Assembly (NCBI GenBank): GCA_041485905.1
Contig: JBGPKK010000029.1
Coordinates: 1-38,851 of the forward strand
DNA: 38,851 nt
Source: JAHFUI01 sp041485905
GTDB lineage: Bacteria; Acidobacteriota; Vicinamibacteria; Vicinamibacterales; CAVVIG01
Direction of reading: 5' to 3'
The notes beneath the pieces are model-generated. The model did no database searches and was not told the origin of the DNA. It saw nothing but the letters and a program-made list of their open reading frames with translations. Within the stretch, counting starts at the first letter, position 1, and every line of letters begins with the position of its first letter. A program made the translations under genes and the position numbers. Below are positions 8,084 through 16,550 of the stretch, piece after piece.

Positions 8084-9351
8084 CAGAACCAGAACACCAA
8101 TTGGGCGGCGCCCAGATTCAGGCGTTGCACGCGGCCGCCTTCGCGCGTGTTGTATTGATACTCCAGCTTCAGCAGCAGATTCCGCTGAATCGAGTATCCA
8201 CCGCCGACCGCCACGCGCGTGACGGGCGCCTCCCAGCTCTCGCGCCCGAACGTGGTGTCGACGTCGCTGAAGGCGAGATGGTCGACGCGTGCGGCCGCGT
8301 AGAGTCCAGGCCGAACCTTGTAGCGGCCTTCGGTCGACGTGGCGATCGCGTTGAGCGACAGTCCGCCCGCGGGAGCGCCCACCGCCGGCAGGGTCCACGT
8401 ACTGACAACGGTTTCGAATCGCAGCAGATAGTAGCCGCGCGAATACTCGACGTCGCCGCCCCATGCCGTCTGGTTGAAATCCCCGGCGCTGGTCTCGCCA
8501 AGCGCGGCGCGCAAAGCGGTCTGACTGACGAACGGCCCGCGCGCGGCGGAGCCGCCGACGATGAGCCCCACGACCGGCCGCAGTACGAGGCGTCCCGCGA
8601 CCTGGCGCCCGCTGTTGTCGTCGGTGAACCGCGGGTTCGAAATCGTTCCCGTGGTGACCGATCCGGTGGCTTCGATCCGCTCGGTTCCGGCGTGGACTTG
8701 CACGCCCGTATCCCAGCGAAAGGCGCTCACCAGCGGCACGCCGCGATCCGGCGCTGGATTGCCGATTGAGAAATTCGACAGCCACCCGCGGCCCCGCATG
8801 CGGATCAGCTCGTCGGTATTGGCCGGCAGCGCATCCGCGCGGACTGACGTCAGGTACTGATACGCCAGCGGATAGCCGATCAGCGGGTTGTCGGCCTCGT
8901 ACGCGCGTCGCGCAAATGCCCCGAAGGTCGGCGGCACGCGTCCGATCTGGATGTCGAACGCGCGATTGGTCCAGGGCCGGATGCGCAGGTACAGCCCGTA
9001 CGGTTCCGGGTGCTCGCCGTTCTCGCTGCGCACCTCGGCGAGCAGCGCGAGATGATCGCCGGCCTTCACCGACGCCATGAGCGCCAGGCGCGCCATCCGC
9101 AGCGTCGAATGTTCGTAGTCGGTGTAGTTGAAAAAGCCGGTATCTTCCGGCGCGACCGACAGCGACACATTGCCGCCCAGCGTGACGCGGCCGTCGCCAA
9201 AGACGATCGGCTCGGACGGCAGCGTCTGCGCATGCGCGGACACGCCCACGCTCAGCACCAGCGCGCAGACGCCGGCAGCCTGCCGGGCTCGGCGGGCGGA
9301 ATGCGGCGCGGCGGCCCCCGCAAAGACGCCCGTTGCCTTTTTCAGTATCAT
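8083..9351 (-). CDS. Outer-membrane beta-barrel (porin-like) protein
   Basis: A 422-residue protein with a long signal sequence ending in VSAHA-Q (about residue 41), then alternating hydrophobic strands and short turns, and a C-terminal FWF typical of outer-membrane barrels. I cannot name a family beyond porin-like. It is the first gene of the operon with the cupredoxins and the two-component pair, so it may admit the substrate or metal the system handles. ATG 9351 lies only 17 bases from the divergent ferredoxin start and has no good ribosome site, so the true start is slightly uncertain. Confidence 0.7.
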   Translation of the reverse strand: MILKKATGVFAGAAAPHSARRARQAAGVCALVLSVGVSAHAQTLPSEPIVFGDGRVTLGGNVSLSVAPEDTGFFNYTDYEHSTLRMARLALMASVKAGDHLALLAEVRSENGEHPEPYGLYLRIRPWTNRAFDIQIGRVPPTFGAFARRAYEADNPLIGYPLAYQYLTSVRADALPANTDELIRMRGRGWLSNFSIGNPAPDRGVPLVSAFRWDTGVQVHAGTERIEATGSVTTGTISNPRFTDDNSGRQVAGRLVLRPVVGLIVGGSAARGPFVSQTALRAALGETSAGDFNQTAWGGDVEYSRGYYLLRFETVVSTWTLPAVGAPAGGLSLNAIATSTEGRYKVRPGLYAAARVDHLAFSDVDTTFGRESWEAPVTRVAVGGGYSIQRNLLLKLEYQYNTREGGRVQRLNLGAAQLVFWF

Positions 9352-9368
9352 TAAGGAATCAGTATTCC

Positions 9369-9626
<258 letters not shown>

Positions 9627-9632
<6 letters not shown>

Positions 9633-9693
9633 AGGCTGGGGACTGGAGGCTGGGGATGTCACGTTTCCAGGCCCTAGCCTCCAGCCTCCAATC
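9627..9693. repeat. Two-armed period-7 array (GGCTGGA word)
   Basis: Left arm: four contiguous heptamers GGCTAGA, GGCTGGG, GACTGGA, GGCTGGG at 9627-9654. Right arm: TCCAGGC, CCTAGCC, TCCAGCC, TCCAATC at 9666-9693. The arms are imperfect inverted copies around an 11-base spacer. The array contains the ferredoxin stop codon and ends right before the nuoB ribosome site AAGGAG, so the hairpin could affect nuoB translation. Confidence 0.88.
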
Positions 9694-9706
9694 CCAAGGA
9701 GCGACA

Positions 9707-10243
9707 GTGGGTCTGATTGACCACCGGTTCGAGGACAACTTCATCACCACCAGCATCGATCGCGTGCTGAACTGGGCGCGCGAGTCGTCCATCTGGCCGA
9801 TGGGATTCGGTCTGGCGTGCTGCGCCATCGAAATGATGGCGGCATCAGCGTCGCGATACGACATCGCGCGGTTCGGCGCCGAGGTGTTTCGCGCCTCTCC
9901 GCGGCAATCGGATCTGATGATCGTCGCGGGCACGGTCACCAAGAAGATGGCGCCCGTCCTGCGGCGCCTGTACGACCAGATGCCCGAGCCCAAGTGGGTG
10001 ATCTCGATGGGCAGTTGCTCGAACGCCGGCGGGCCGTTTCCGACGTACAGCGTGCTGCAGGGCGTCGACAAGGTCGTGCCGGTCGATGTGTACGTGTCGG
10101 GCTGTCCGCCGCGCCCCGAAGCGCTGCTCTACGGGCTGATGCGGCTGCAGGACAAGATTCGCAAGGAAGGCACCGTGCTCAGAAAAGAACGCGTCATCAT
10201 GTCGGGCGACTCGGAGCCGACGCTTATCGGAGACCGAGCATAG
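9707..10243 (+). CDS. nuoB: NADH-quinone oxidoreductase subunit B
   Basis: Peripheral-arm subunit of respiratory complex I that holds cluster N2, which reduces the quinone. The N2 cysteines are visible: the tandem pair in LACCAIEMM, one in SMGSCSNAGG and one in VSGCPPRPEALLYG. GTG 9707 is preferred as start because AAGGAG lies five bases before it; an in-frame ATG at 9656 lies inside the repeat and would add residues translated from it. 178 residues, normal for the family. nuoA, C, D and the membrane subunits are not nearby; only nuoI follows. Confidence 0.93.
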   Translation: MGLIDHRFEDNFITTSIDRVLNWARESSIWPMGFGLACCAIEMMAASASRYDIARFGAEVFRASPRQSDLMIVAGTVTKKMAPVLRRLYDQMPEPKWVISMGSCSNAGGPFPTYSVLQGVDKVVPVDVYVSGCPPRPEALLYGLMRLQDKIRKEGTVLRKERVIMSGDSEPTLIGDRA

Positions 10244-10252
10244 AAACGCAAA

Positions 10253-10280
10253 ACGTTGAACGTTAGACGTTTGACGTTGG
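10253..10280. repeat. Period-7 array (ACGTTGA word), single arm
   Basis: Four contiguous heptamers ACGTTGA, ACGTTAG, ACGTTTG, ACGTTGG fill the gap between the nuoB stop and the nuoI start. The core ACGTT is constant and the last two bases vary. The AACGTT core is self-complementary, so the array can also fold on itself. Confidence 0.85.
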
Positions 10281-10294
10281 TTCGAGCTCAACAC

Positions 10295-10765
10295 ATGCAG
10301 ACCATCACGCGTTTTCTGAAGACCATCTTCCTCGTCGACCTGCTCAAGGGCATGTGGCTCACGTTGAAGTACACACCCCAGCCGGCCTTCACGTTCCAGT
10401 ATCCGGCCGAGCGGCGGCCGACCGCGCCGCGCTTCCGGGGCGTCCTGCGCCTGCAGGTCGAGCCGGGCACCGGCGCGCAGACCTGCATCGTCTGCGATCA
10501 GTGCGCGAAAGCGTGCCCCGACGACCTGATCGCGCTCGGGGGACACCGCGAGCCGGGGCAGAAGATCAAGATCCTCGATTACTTCGACTTCAACCTGTCG
10601 CGCTGCAGCTTCTGTGGGTTGTGTGCCGAGGTGTGTCCCACCAAGCCGATCAAGGCGCTCATCATGAGCGAGGATTACGAGCTCGGCAGCTACAGCCGCG
10701 ACACGCAGATCATGCGCGTGGACCAGATGTACGACGGCGTGGCCATCGAGCAGTACACTCACTGA
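10295..10765 (+). CDS. nuoI: NADH-quinone oxidoreductase subunit I
   Basis: Complex I peripheral-arm ferredoxin-like subunit carrying clusters N6a and N6b. Both 4Fe-4S motifs are complete: CIVCDQCAKACP and CSFCGLCAEVCP. The N terminus MQTITRFLKTIFLVDLLKGMWLTLKY is the usual amphipathic segment. 156 residues, normal length. ATG 10295 is chosen by family start; the frame is open from 10256 but that part is repeat. It lies 52 bases after nuoB. Only B and I are present here, so the rest of complex I must be encoded elsewhere, or these serve another hydrogenase- or Fpo-like complex. Confidence 0.93.
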   Translation: MQTITRFLKTIFLVDLLKGMWLTLKYTPQPAFTFQYPAERRPTAPRFRGVLRLQVEPGTGAQTCIVCDQCAKACPDDLIALGGHREPGQKIKILDYFDFNLSRCSFCGLCAEVCPTKPIKALIMSEDYELGSYSRDTQIMRVDQMYDGVAIEQYTH

Positions 10766-10771
10766 CACTCG

Positions 10772-10875
10772 AGTCAGGTTGGTCGGGTAAGTCGGGTTAG
10801 ATCAGGCTGGCCGCGTAGGTCGGCACCTTGCCCACCCGGCCTACCAACCTACCAGACTTACCAGACCCACCCGAC
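10772..10875. repeat. Two-armed period-9 array (GTCGGGTAA / TTACCAGAC word)
   Basis: Left arm words GTCAGGTTG, GTCGGGTAA, GTCGGGTTA and GCCGCGTAG. Right arm words CCTACCAAC, CTACCAGAC, TTACCAGAC and CCACCCGAC, close to the reverse complement. This is the same word family as the array at 3703-3789, 7 kb away. It follows the nuoI stop and may end that transcript. The remaining part of the gap to 11026 shows no gene; a short CAGAC/GTCTG hairpin (11004-11018) touches the ribosome site of the next gene. Confidence 0.8.
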
Positions 10876-11026
10876 GCTTTCGTAACTCGAAAACCTGTTC
10901 CCACCGGGCCTCCAATCCGTTATTCTCCGAACGTCCGCGCGACGGCTCAGTTCTTGAAGTGAGGTTTCCGCCTGTTTGTTGAAGATCGGCCCTCATGCAG
11001 CATCAGACCCAGTGTCTGGAGGATCC

Positions 11027-12535
11027 ATGCGTAACGGTTCCCGTGTCGTCGCGGTCTCGGCCATCATCGCGGCGGCAACCCTGATGATCCACGCCGACCA
11101 GCCTTCCTCGCAGTCGGCCGACATCCAGCTTCGGCTTGGCCGGATGCTGTTCGATCAGGGCCAGTATCCGGAATCGCTCGACGCGTACCGCCACGCGGTC
11201 ACCTCCGAGGACTCCGAGACCGTCCGTCAGGCCCTCGCCGGCCTCATTCAGTCTGCGCTGCGGGTCGCCGAGTTCGATCTCGCGCGCACCGAGGCCGACG
11301 CCCTCGTCAAAATGGCGCCGCGCAGTCCCGAGGTGCTCTCACTCTACGGCGACTCGCTCTGGGCCAACGGCCTGTTCGAGCAGGCCGAGGTGAACTACCG
11401 CGACGCGCTGTCGCTCGCCCCCGATCTCGCGCGCGGCCGCCACGGGATGGCGCGGTCGCTCATGGCGCGCAGCAGGCTCGACGAGGCGATGAACGAGGCG
11501 CAGGCGGCGCTGCGGCTGTCGCCCCGCGACCTCGAGATCCACCACACGGTCGGCGCCATTTACGAGCGGATGCATAAGTACGAGGAAGCCGCCGCAGCGT
11601 ACGGCAACTACATCAACCTGCTGCCGAACAAAGACAAGAGTGAAAAAGCCGAGTGGGCGCGGGCGGAAGTCCGATTCCTGCGCTCCTTCGGTCAGCGGCT
11701 GCCGTTCGACATGGACCCGGGCGCGGACGCCGCGGTGTACACGGTCGACTTCAAGCTGGAAAAAGAGAAAATCGTGGTTCGTGCCAAGGTCAACGGCTCG
11801 GCGGCGCAGGATTTCGTCGTCGACACCGGCGCCGAGAGCACGGTCCTCACGCGACCCACCGTGCAGCGCCTCGGCATCACGCCCGTCACTTACACGCTCA
11901 GCGCGGGGGTCGGCGACATCGGCCTTCGCGGCCTGCAGCTCGCGCGGATCGATTCTCTCGAGATCGGCACGCTGAAGGTTCGCAACATCCCGTGCCTCGT
12001 GAAGAGCCCGCCGCTGCGGGACATCCCGACGCGTGAAACGGAGAGCCTGTCGCCGCTCGCGCTCGGCTTCTCGATGACGATCGACTACAAGACGCACAAG
12101 CTGACCTTCGGCAAACACCTGCCGCAGGAGCCGAGCGACATCGAGCTGCCGCTCCGTGTCTACCGGCTCGCCACCGTCCGCGGTGTTGTCACTGGCGGCC
12201 ACTCGGCCAACTTCGTGGTCGACACCGGCGGCGAGGTGATCTCGATCAGTCACGCGACGGCGACGACGATCGGGAAAACCGATGTCCGTCATATTCCGCT
12301 GAAAGTGTGGGGGACCTCGGGCTGGGAAAAGGACGCGTTCCTCCTGCCAGGCATCGACTTGTCGTTCGACACGATTCAGTACAAGAACTTCCCGGTCGTG
12401 GTGCTCAACCTGGATGCGCCGAGCGTGCTGCTGGGGTTCAAGCTTGGCGGGATCGTGGGGGCGCAGTTCCTGAAGAATTACAAGGTCGGCATCGATCTCG
12501 ACCACAGCGTGCTCAGACTCAAGAACGTGTCGTAG
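11027..12535 (+). CDS. TPR protein with two retropepsin-like aspartyl protease domains
   Basis: Exported 502-residue protein. A signal peptide (about 1-22, ending near IHADQ) is followed by TPR helices (about 32-230) and then two aspartic protease-like domains. Each has the catalytic signature: VVDTGAEST (Asp266) and VVDTGGEVIS (Asp399). Both repeats sit in one chain, so they could form an intramolecular pseudo-dimer, as in pepsin. ATG 11027 has GGAGG just upstream. Proteolysis in the periplasm is likely but the substrate is unknown; the TPR part probably binds a partner. It stands alone, framed by repeats on both sides. Confidence 0.85.
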   Translation: MRNGSRVVAVSAIIAAATLMIHADQPSSQSADIQLRLGRMLFDQGQYPESLDAYRHAVTSEDSETVRQALAGLIQSALRVAEFDLARTEADALVKMAPRSPEVLSLYGDSLWANGLFEQAEVNYRDALSLAPDLARGRHGMARSLMARSRLDEAMNEAQAALRLSPRDLEIHHTVGAIYERMHKYEEAAAAYGNYINLLPNKDKSEKAEWARAEVRFLRSFGQRLPFDMDPGADAAVYTVDFKLEKEKIVVRAKVNGSAAQDFVVDTGAESTVLTRPTVQRLGITPVTYTLSAGVGDIGLRGLQLARIDSLEIGTLKVRNIPCLVKSPPLRDIPTRETESLSPLALGFSMTIDYKTHKLTFGKHLPQEPSDIELPLRVYRLATVRGVVTGGHSANFVVDTGGEVISISHATATTIGKTDVRHIPLKVWGTSGWEKDAFLLPGIDLSFDTIQYKNFPVVVLNLDAPSVLLGFKLGGIVGAQFLKNYKVGIDLDHSVLRLKNVS

Positions 12536-12539
12536 CGTC

Positions 12540-12600
12540 GTAAGTCTCAGGTCTCACGGGTGCCGGATCGGCAACTCGAGACCTGAGGCTTGAGACTTAC
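12540..12600. terminator. Inverted period-7 array, likely two-way terminator
   Basis: GTAAGTCTCA (12540-12549) pairs perfectly with TGAGACTTAC (12591-12600), and GGTCTC with GAGACC inside it. The right arm is three heptamers GAGACCT, GAGGCTT, GAGACTT. It lies between convergent genes, and the stop codon of the thioesterase gene (12597-12599) is inside the right arm. There is no U tract, so termination is inferred from position and fold only. Confidence 0.6.
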
Positions 12601-13073
12601 ATCTGCTCTTTCCTCTGAAGGCGCGCTTTGCGCCTGATGGTGGCTTCCTCGCAGACGCGCCGTTCTTCGTCGGTCTCGGCGAGGAGCGGCGGCACGGGCA
12701 GCCGCGTCCCGTCCTGGGCCACCGCCACGAACGTCAGGTACGCCCGGCTGGTCAGCCGCTGCCGTCCCGTCAACGTCTCCTCTGAATACACATCGACCTG
12801 CGCTTCGAGCGACGTGTGGAACGCGCAGGTGACACGCGCTTTGAGGATGATCAGATCGCCGACCTTGATCGGATGCAGGAACTGCAGATCGTCGACGGCC
12901 GCCGTCACCAGGAGGCTTCGCGTGTGGCGATGACACGCGATGGCGCCGGCGATGTCGATCAGGTGCATGACGGTCCCGCCCAGAATGAAGCCGAGCGGGT
13001 TCGCGTCGTTGGGCAGTACCACCTGGACCATCTCGGTCGCCGAGTCCGCCGCGCGCTTAGGAATGAGAACCAT
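12597..13073 (-). CDS. Hotdog-fold acyl-CoA thioesterase (YciA/BACH type)
   Basis: Cytoplasmic 158-residue hotdog protein, expected to hydrolyse acyl-CoA to free acid and CoA. The signature PNDANPLGFILGGTVMHLID carries Asn25 and catalytic Asp40 of the YciA/cytosolic acyl-CoA hydrolase group; the region VDDLQFLHPIKVGDLIILKA and the SRAYLTFVAV strand are also typical. The charged tail (RRKARLQRKEQM) is outside the fold. In-frame starts at 13073 and at Met15 are both possible. It lies downstream of the large membrane peptidase on the same strand, but the repeat between them makes a shared transcript uncertain. Confidence 0.9.
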   Translation of the reverse strand: MVLIPKRAADSATEMVQVVLPNDANPLGFILGGTVMHLIDIAGAIACHRHTRSLLVTAAVDDLQFLHPIKVGDLIILKARVTCAFHTSLEAQVDVYSEETLTGRQRLTSRAYLTFVAVAQDGTRLPVPPLLAETDEERRVCEEATIRRKARLQRKEQM

Positions 13074-13077
13074 GAAG

Positions 13078-13190
13078 GAACTGAGAACTTAGAATTAGAA
13101 CTGAAAACTTGAAAGGACAGAGACGCGACGCGTGTCCCTGTCCTTCATCGCCGTCCTTCTACCTTCTAAGTCTTCAGTTTCAAGTTTAGA
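13078..13190. repeat. Two-armed period-7 array around an inner hairpin (GAACTTA / GTTTCAA word)
   Basis: Left arm: GAACTGA, GAACTTA, one six-base unit, GAACTGA, AAACTTG (13078-13111). Right arm: CTTCTAC, CTTCTAA, GTCTTCA, GTTTCAA, GTTTAGA (13156-13190). Between them AAGGACAG (13113-13120) and CTGTCCTT (13138-13145) form a perfect eight-base stem. The right arm includes the stop codon of the big peptidase gene. Same nested design as the element at 27289-27476. Confidence 0.85.
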
Positions 13191-16100
13191 AGTCGTAGCC
13201 AATCCAGACCGAGAAGCGCGGCTTGCGGAACGAAGAGCTGCCGCCATCGGCCGCGAACACGACGTCTTCCCACGACTTGTTGAGCAGCGTGCGCCAGGAC
13301 CAGTCGAAGTGGATCGGGAACCCGAGCGCGAACGTCTCGAGGCCGAGGCCGTAGGAGGCGCGCGCGTCCTGCAGCCGGAGTCCGGTCACGGTGACAGACG
13401 GACCGTATTGGGGCACCGGAAGGCCCGTCTTCGGATCGGTCACCGGAAACCCGAACGCATCGGTGGCCACGCCGACGATGGGTTTGCAGACCTGGGGGTT
13501 GCTGTTGAAGAACTTGAACGTCGTGTCGCCGCCCGTGCACGGATCGGCCGTCGGTTGATTGTTGAACCACCCGCCGCCGACGTTCGCGAAGAAGACGCCG
13601 CGGATCCCGCCGATGACCCCGACCGGTGTGAGCGCCGCCTCGATAAGCGGGAAGCGCAGTTCGGCGTTCGCGAACACGACATTCTGTCCCGCGAACTGCA
13701 GGTAGTCGTAGCCGCGCATTTCCGAGTTCCCGCCGAAGTAGATGAAGTCCGGGAAATCGCCGATGCTCTTGAAGCCGCGGATGCGCGTGGCGAGCAGGCC
13801 GCTGGTGCCGATCCGCAGATAATGCCGCGCGTCGCCGTCAAACGACTGGCGCGACAACGAGCCCGCGATCTTCGGCGCGACGTCGTACGCCAGCCGCATC
13901 GTGCTGCCTGCCAGCGGCCCGAACTCGCGGAACACCGTCGTCTCCTGAATGAACGCCGCGCCGAGGGGGACGATGGTGCCGTTGCGGAAGACCTGCTGGC
14001 CGAAGTTCTGCTGCTGGAAATTCTGCGAGTACGCCTGCAGGGTGGGATCGTTGTACGACTCGTCGATCTGAATCAGCCCGCCTGAGAGCTCGACGCGGCG
14101 GTAGCGGCTGAACGGATAGATGCCGAAGGCCGTGCCGCCTCGAACGGTGCGTGTGGCAATCGCGTCGCTGCGGCTGATGAACGGCGCGAGGGCGGGATCG
14201 TACAGCAGCCCGCCGAGCTGTCCGTAGAAGAACTGCGTCTGCGAATACCCCTGCAGTGCGAACTGGAGGCGTCGCGCAAGATTCACGTAGGTGAGCGAGA
14301 GCGTGCGGTACTGGGCGATCGACGCGGCGAACAGGTTGAACTGCTGATCCCCCAGCACGTCGCCGAAGGTCACCTGCGAGCCGCCGAACACGTCGCCGTT
14401 GCTGGTCACGCCGAGGTTCACCGGCGGCCGGCCTTCGAGGAACATCTCCTCGAAGGTGCCCTTCTTGCGGATGTTCGCCGTCACCAGCGTGTGCTGGAGC
14501 GGCGCCTGGAAATCGATGATCGGCCCAGGCGCGCCGAAGTCTGACGTCGCCGCCGTGTGCAGCGGATCCTTGCGCTCGAGCGTGTGGATGCCGTACTCGC
14601 CCTTGTAATAGCTGATGAACGCGATGCGGTTCGTCTTCCCCTCGTTGAGGACGATGGCGGACCAGTTGCCACCGAGCGCGTCGGTGTATTGGCGCAGCTC
14701 GCCGGTCTTGAGATCAAGCGTCCAGATGTTGTAGATGTTGCCGTTCCTCGCCACGTCGGGCTCGATCGCGATGCTCGGGTCGGTCGCCGTCGAGGAGAAC
14801 ACGAGTGTGTGGTCGTCGATGAACTGCGCGGACGTCTCGTCGACCGTGCCGAACGTGATCTGGGTCTTCTTCTTCGTGTCGAGGTCGAGCCGGAACAGCT
14901 TCTGGTTCCCGCTCACGCGCGCGTTGTAGACGATGAATGTGCCGTCGGGCGAATAGGTCGGGCCGTAGTCGGCGAAGTCGTCGTTGGTGAGATTGGTGAC
15001 CTGCTTGGTTTCGAGATCCACGGTGTAGATATCGCCGACCGCGCCGCGCAGCGCGGCGAACGCGATCGTCCGGCCGTCGGGCGCGAAGGCCGGCGACTCG
15101 GGCTCGTCGACCGACTTCATCGCAATGCGCTGCTCGACATCCTTGGTCAGGACGTTCTGGATGATGAGCGTCCGTTCCTTCTCGGTGCGGACGAAATACG
15201 CGAGCCGATCGCCTTTGGGCGACCACGCCATCCACGTCATGACGTTGGTGCGCTCGCCGCGCTGCACGAGATGATCGAAGCCCATGTTCTTGTCGAAGCC
15301 GCTCGTCAGGTTGCGGACGATCGCCCCGTCCTTCGCCGAGATGAGCACGATGTCCAGCTCGCGGTCCTTGCGGTTGATGGTGACGGCCGCGATGAGATCG
15401 CCCGAGGGCGAGGGGGCGATGGACAGCGCCTCGGCGAACTCGGTCTTTTCCTTGTTCGGCGACAAGTCGCGGCCGTAGTCGGCCGGCCGTTCCTTGTCGC
15501 GGAACGGCTTGAACCGTTCCTTCAAGTACCGTTCGAACGCCTGGTCGAACTCGTCCTTCTTCATCCGCAGGCCTTCTTCGTAGGCGTCCTCGCCGCCGCC
15601 GATCGCGCTCTTGCGCAGCGCGAACAGGAATTGACGGATGCCTTCTTTCCCGAATTTCGCCTCGATGAAGTCGAACACCGCGTGCCCGAGGTTGTACACG
15701 AGCAGCGCGTTCCCCGAGTTGCCGTAGCCTTCCATCTCCGACATCTTCGGCACGATGTCGGCGACGGCCGCGTCGCGCACCTGCATCAGATCGGTCGCGC
15801 TCCACTGCCCGCGCTCGTAGTCCGACAACCCCTCATTCACCCAGAGCGGCACGTTGCGGCGAATGAGCGACTGCGGAATGATGTCGAACTCGAACTGGTG
15901 GGTGAGCTCGTGCACGATGAGGCCGTAGAGCTGATCGGGTGGATCGTCGATCGGCATCACCATGCGGTGGCGCACCGGCTCGGCGAACGCGCCGACCCCT
16001 TCCTGCGCCGCGCCCGGGTCCACGTTCTCCTGTTCGAACTCGCTGTGCGTCTTGAACAGAATCAGCGGCACCTTCTGCCCCGCGGGGAGGTCGTGCTTCA

Positions 16101-16347
16101 AATCCGCGCTGATCTGCTGGTACGCGCTCTCGGCGTAGCCCGCAATCCGCTCGAGATGTTTGGCCATCTCGGGGTAGTAGTAGATGTTGAAGTGTTCGGT
16201 CGGGTAGATCTGCCACTCGAACTTGTCGTAGTGGATGTTGTTCTTCCCGAAGTAGGGGACGAAGCTGGTTTGTGCCGCGGCCGGACCGGCAAGCAGGGAT
16301 AGAACAAGCGCGGAAATGAACAGCAGCGCAGGCACACGGAGGCGCAT
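13186..16347 (-). CDS. Peptidase-MA-like / TolB-like propeller / Omp85-type barrel fusion protein
   Basis: A 1053-residue envelope protein with a signal peptide ending at PAAAQ (about 26). Residues 30-290 look like a zinc peptidase: HELTH (His146, Glu147, His150) and the third ligand in WVNEGLSDYE (Glu172), the gluzincin pattern. Residues about 310-620 are a TolB/PD40-like propeller with repeated motifs such as SPDGTFIVYNAR and AFAPDGRTIAFAA. From about 640 a beta barrel follows, with GGNSEMRGYDYLQF resembling the Omp85 RG[FY] motif and a C-terminal Phe. So protease and propeller would be on the periplasmic side, joined to the barrel. Function unknown; surface assembly or proteolysis is inference. 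Confidence 0.85.
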   Translation of the reverse strand: MRLRVPALLFISALVLSLLAGPAAAQTSFVPYFGKNNIHYDKFEWQIYPTEHFNIYYYPEMAKHLERIAGYAESAYQQISADLKHDLPAGQKVPLILFKTHSEFEQENVDPGAAQEGVGAFAEPVRHRMVMPIDDPPDQLYGLIVHELTHQFEFDIIPQSLIRRNVPLWVNEGLSDYERGQWSATDLMQVRDAAVADIVPKMSEMEGYGNSGNALLVYNLGHAVFDFIEAKFGKEGIRQFLFALRKSAIGGGEDAYEEGLRMKKDEFDQAFERYLKERFKPFRDKERPADYGRDLSPNKEKTEFAEALSIAPSPSGDLIAAVTINRKDRELDIVLISAKDGAIVRNLTSGFDKNMGFDHLVQRGERTNVMTWMAWSPKGDRLAYFVRTEKERTLIIQNVLTKDVEQRIAMKSVDEPESPAFAPDGRTIAFAALRGAVGDIYTVDLETKQVTNLTNDDFADYGPTYSPDGTFIVYNARVSGNQKLFRLDLDTKKKTQITFGTVDETSAQFIDDHTLVFSSTATDPSIAIEPDVARNGNIYNIWTLDLKTGELRQYTDALGGNWSAIVLNEGKTNRIAFISYYKGEYGIHTLERKDPLHTAATSDFGAPGPIIDFQAPLQHTLVTANIRKKGTFEEMFLEGRPPVNLGVTSNGDVFGGSQVTFGDVLGDQQFNLFAASIAQYRTLSLTYVNLARRLQFALQGYSQTQFFYGQLGGLLYDPALAPFISRSDAIATRTVRGGTAFGIYPFSRYRRVELSGGLIQIDESYNDPTLQAYSQNFQQQNFGQQVFRNGTIVPLGAAFIQETTVFREFGPLAGSTMRLAYDVAPKIAGSLSRQSFDGDARHYLRIGTSGLLATRIRGFKSIGDFPDFIYFGGNSEMRGYDYLQFAGQNVVFANAELRFPLIEAALTPVGVIGGIRGVFFANVGGGWFNNQPTADPCTGGDTTFKFFNSNPQVCKPIVGVATDAFGFPVTDPKTGLPVPQYGPSVTVTGLRLQDARASYGLGLETFALGFPIHFDWSWRTLLNKSWEDVVFAADGGSSSFRKPRFSVWIGYDF

Positions 16348-16550
16348 AAGAGTTACCTCGGGTAAGCGGGATCGGGGTGAAAACCACTGCGATCTTATCG
16401 TGACGCCGGGGAGCCTGCAAACGCTGATCCCAGCAATTTCCGAGGGACCGGGCCGAATATGTCCTCTGGGCGCCGCGACCTCGACCCTTTTCGGCGACAG
16501 GCAGGAATAAAGTAGGACGCAGCCGGGTTACCCTTGCTGACGCCGGCGTC

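Noticed and set aside
14557..16302. Plus-strand frame of 581 codons opposite the peptidase/barrel gene
   Set aside because: Composition is Val/Arg/Asp biased with no recognisable motif; the minus-strand gene has signal peptide, HELTH and barrel.
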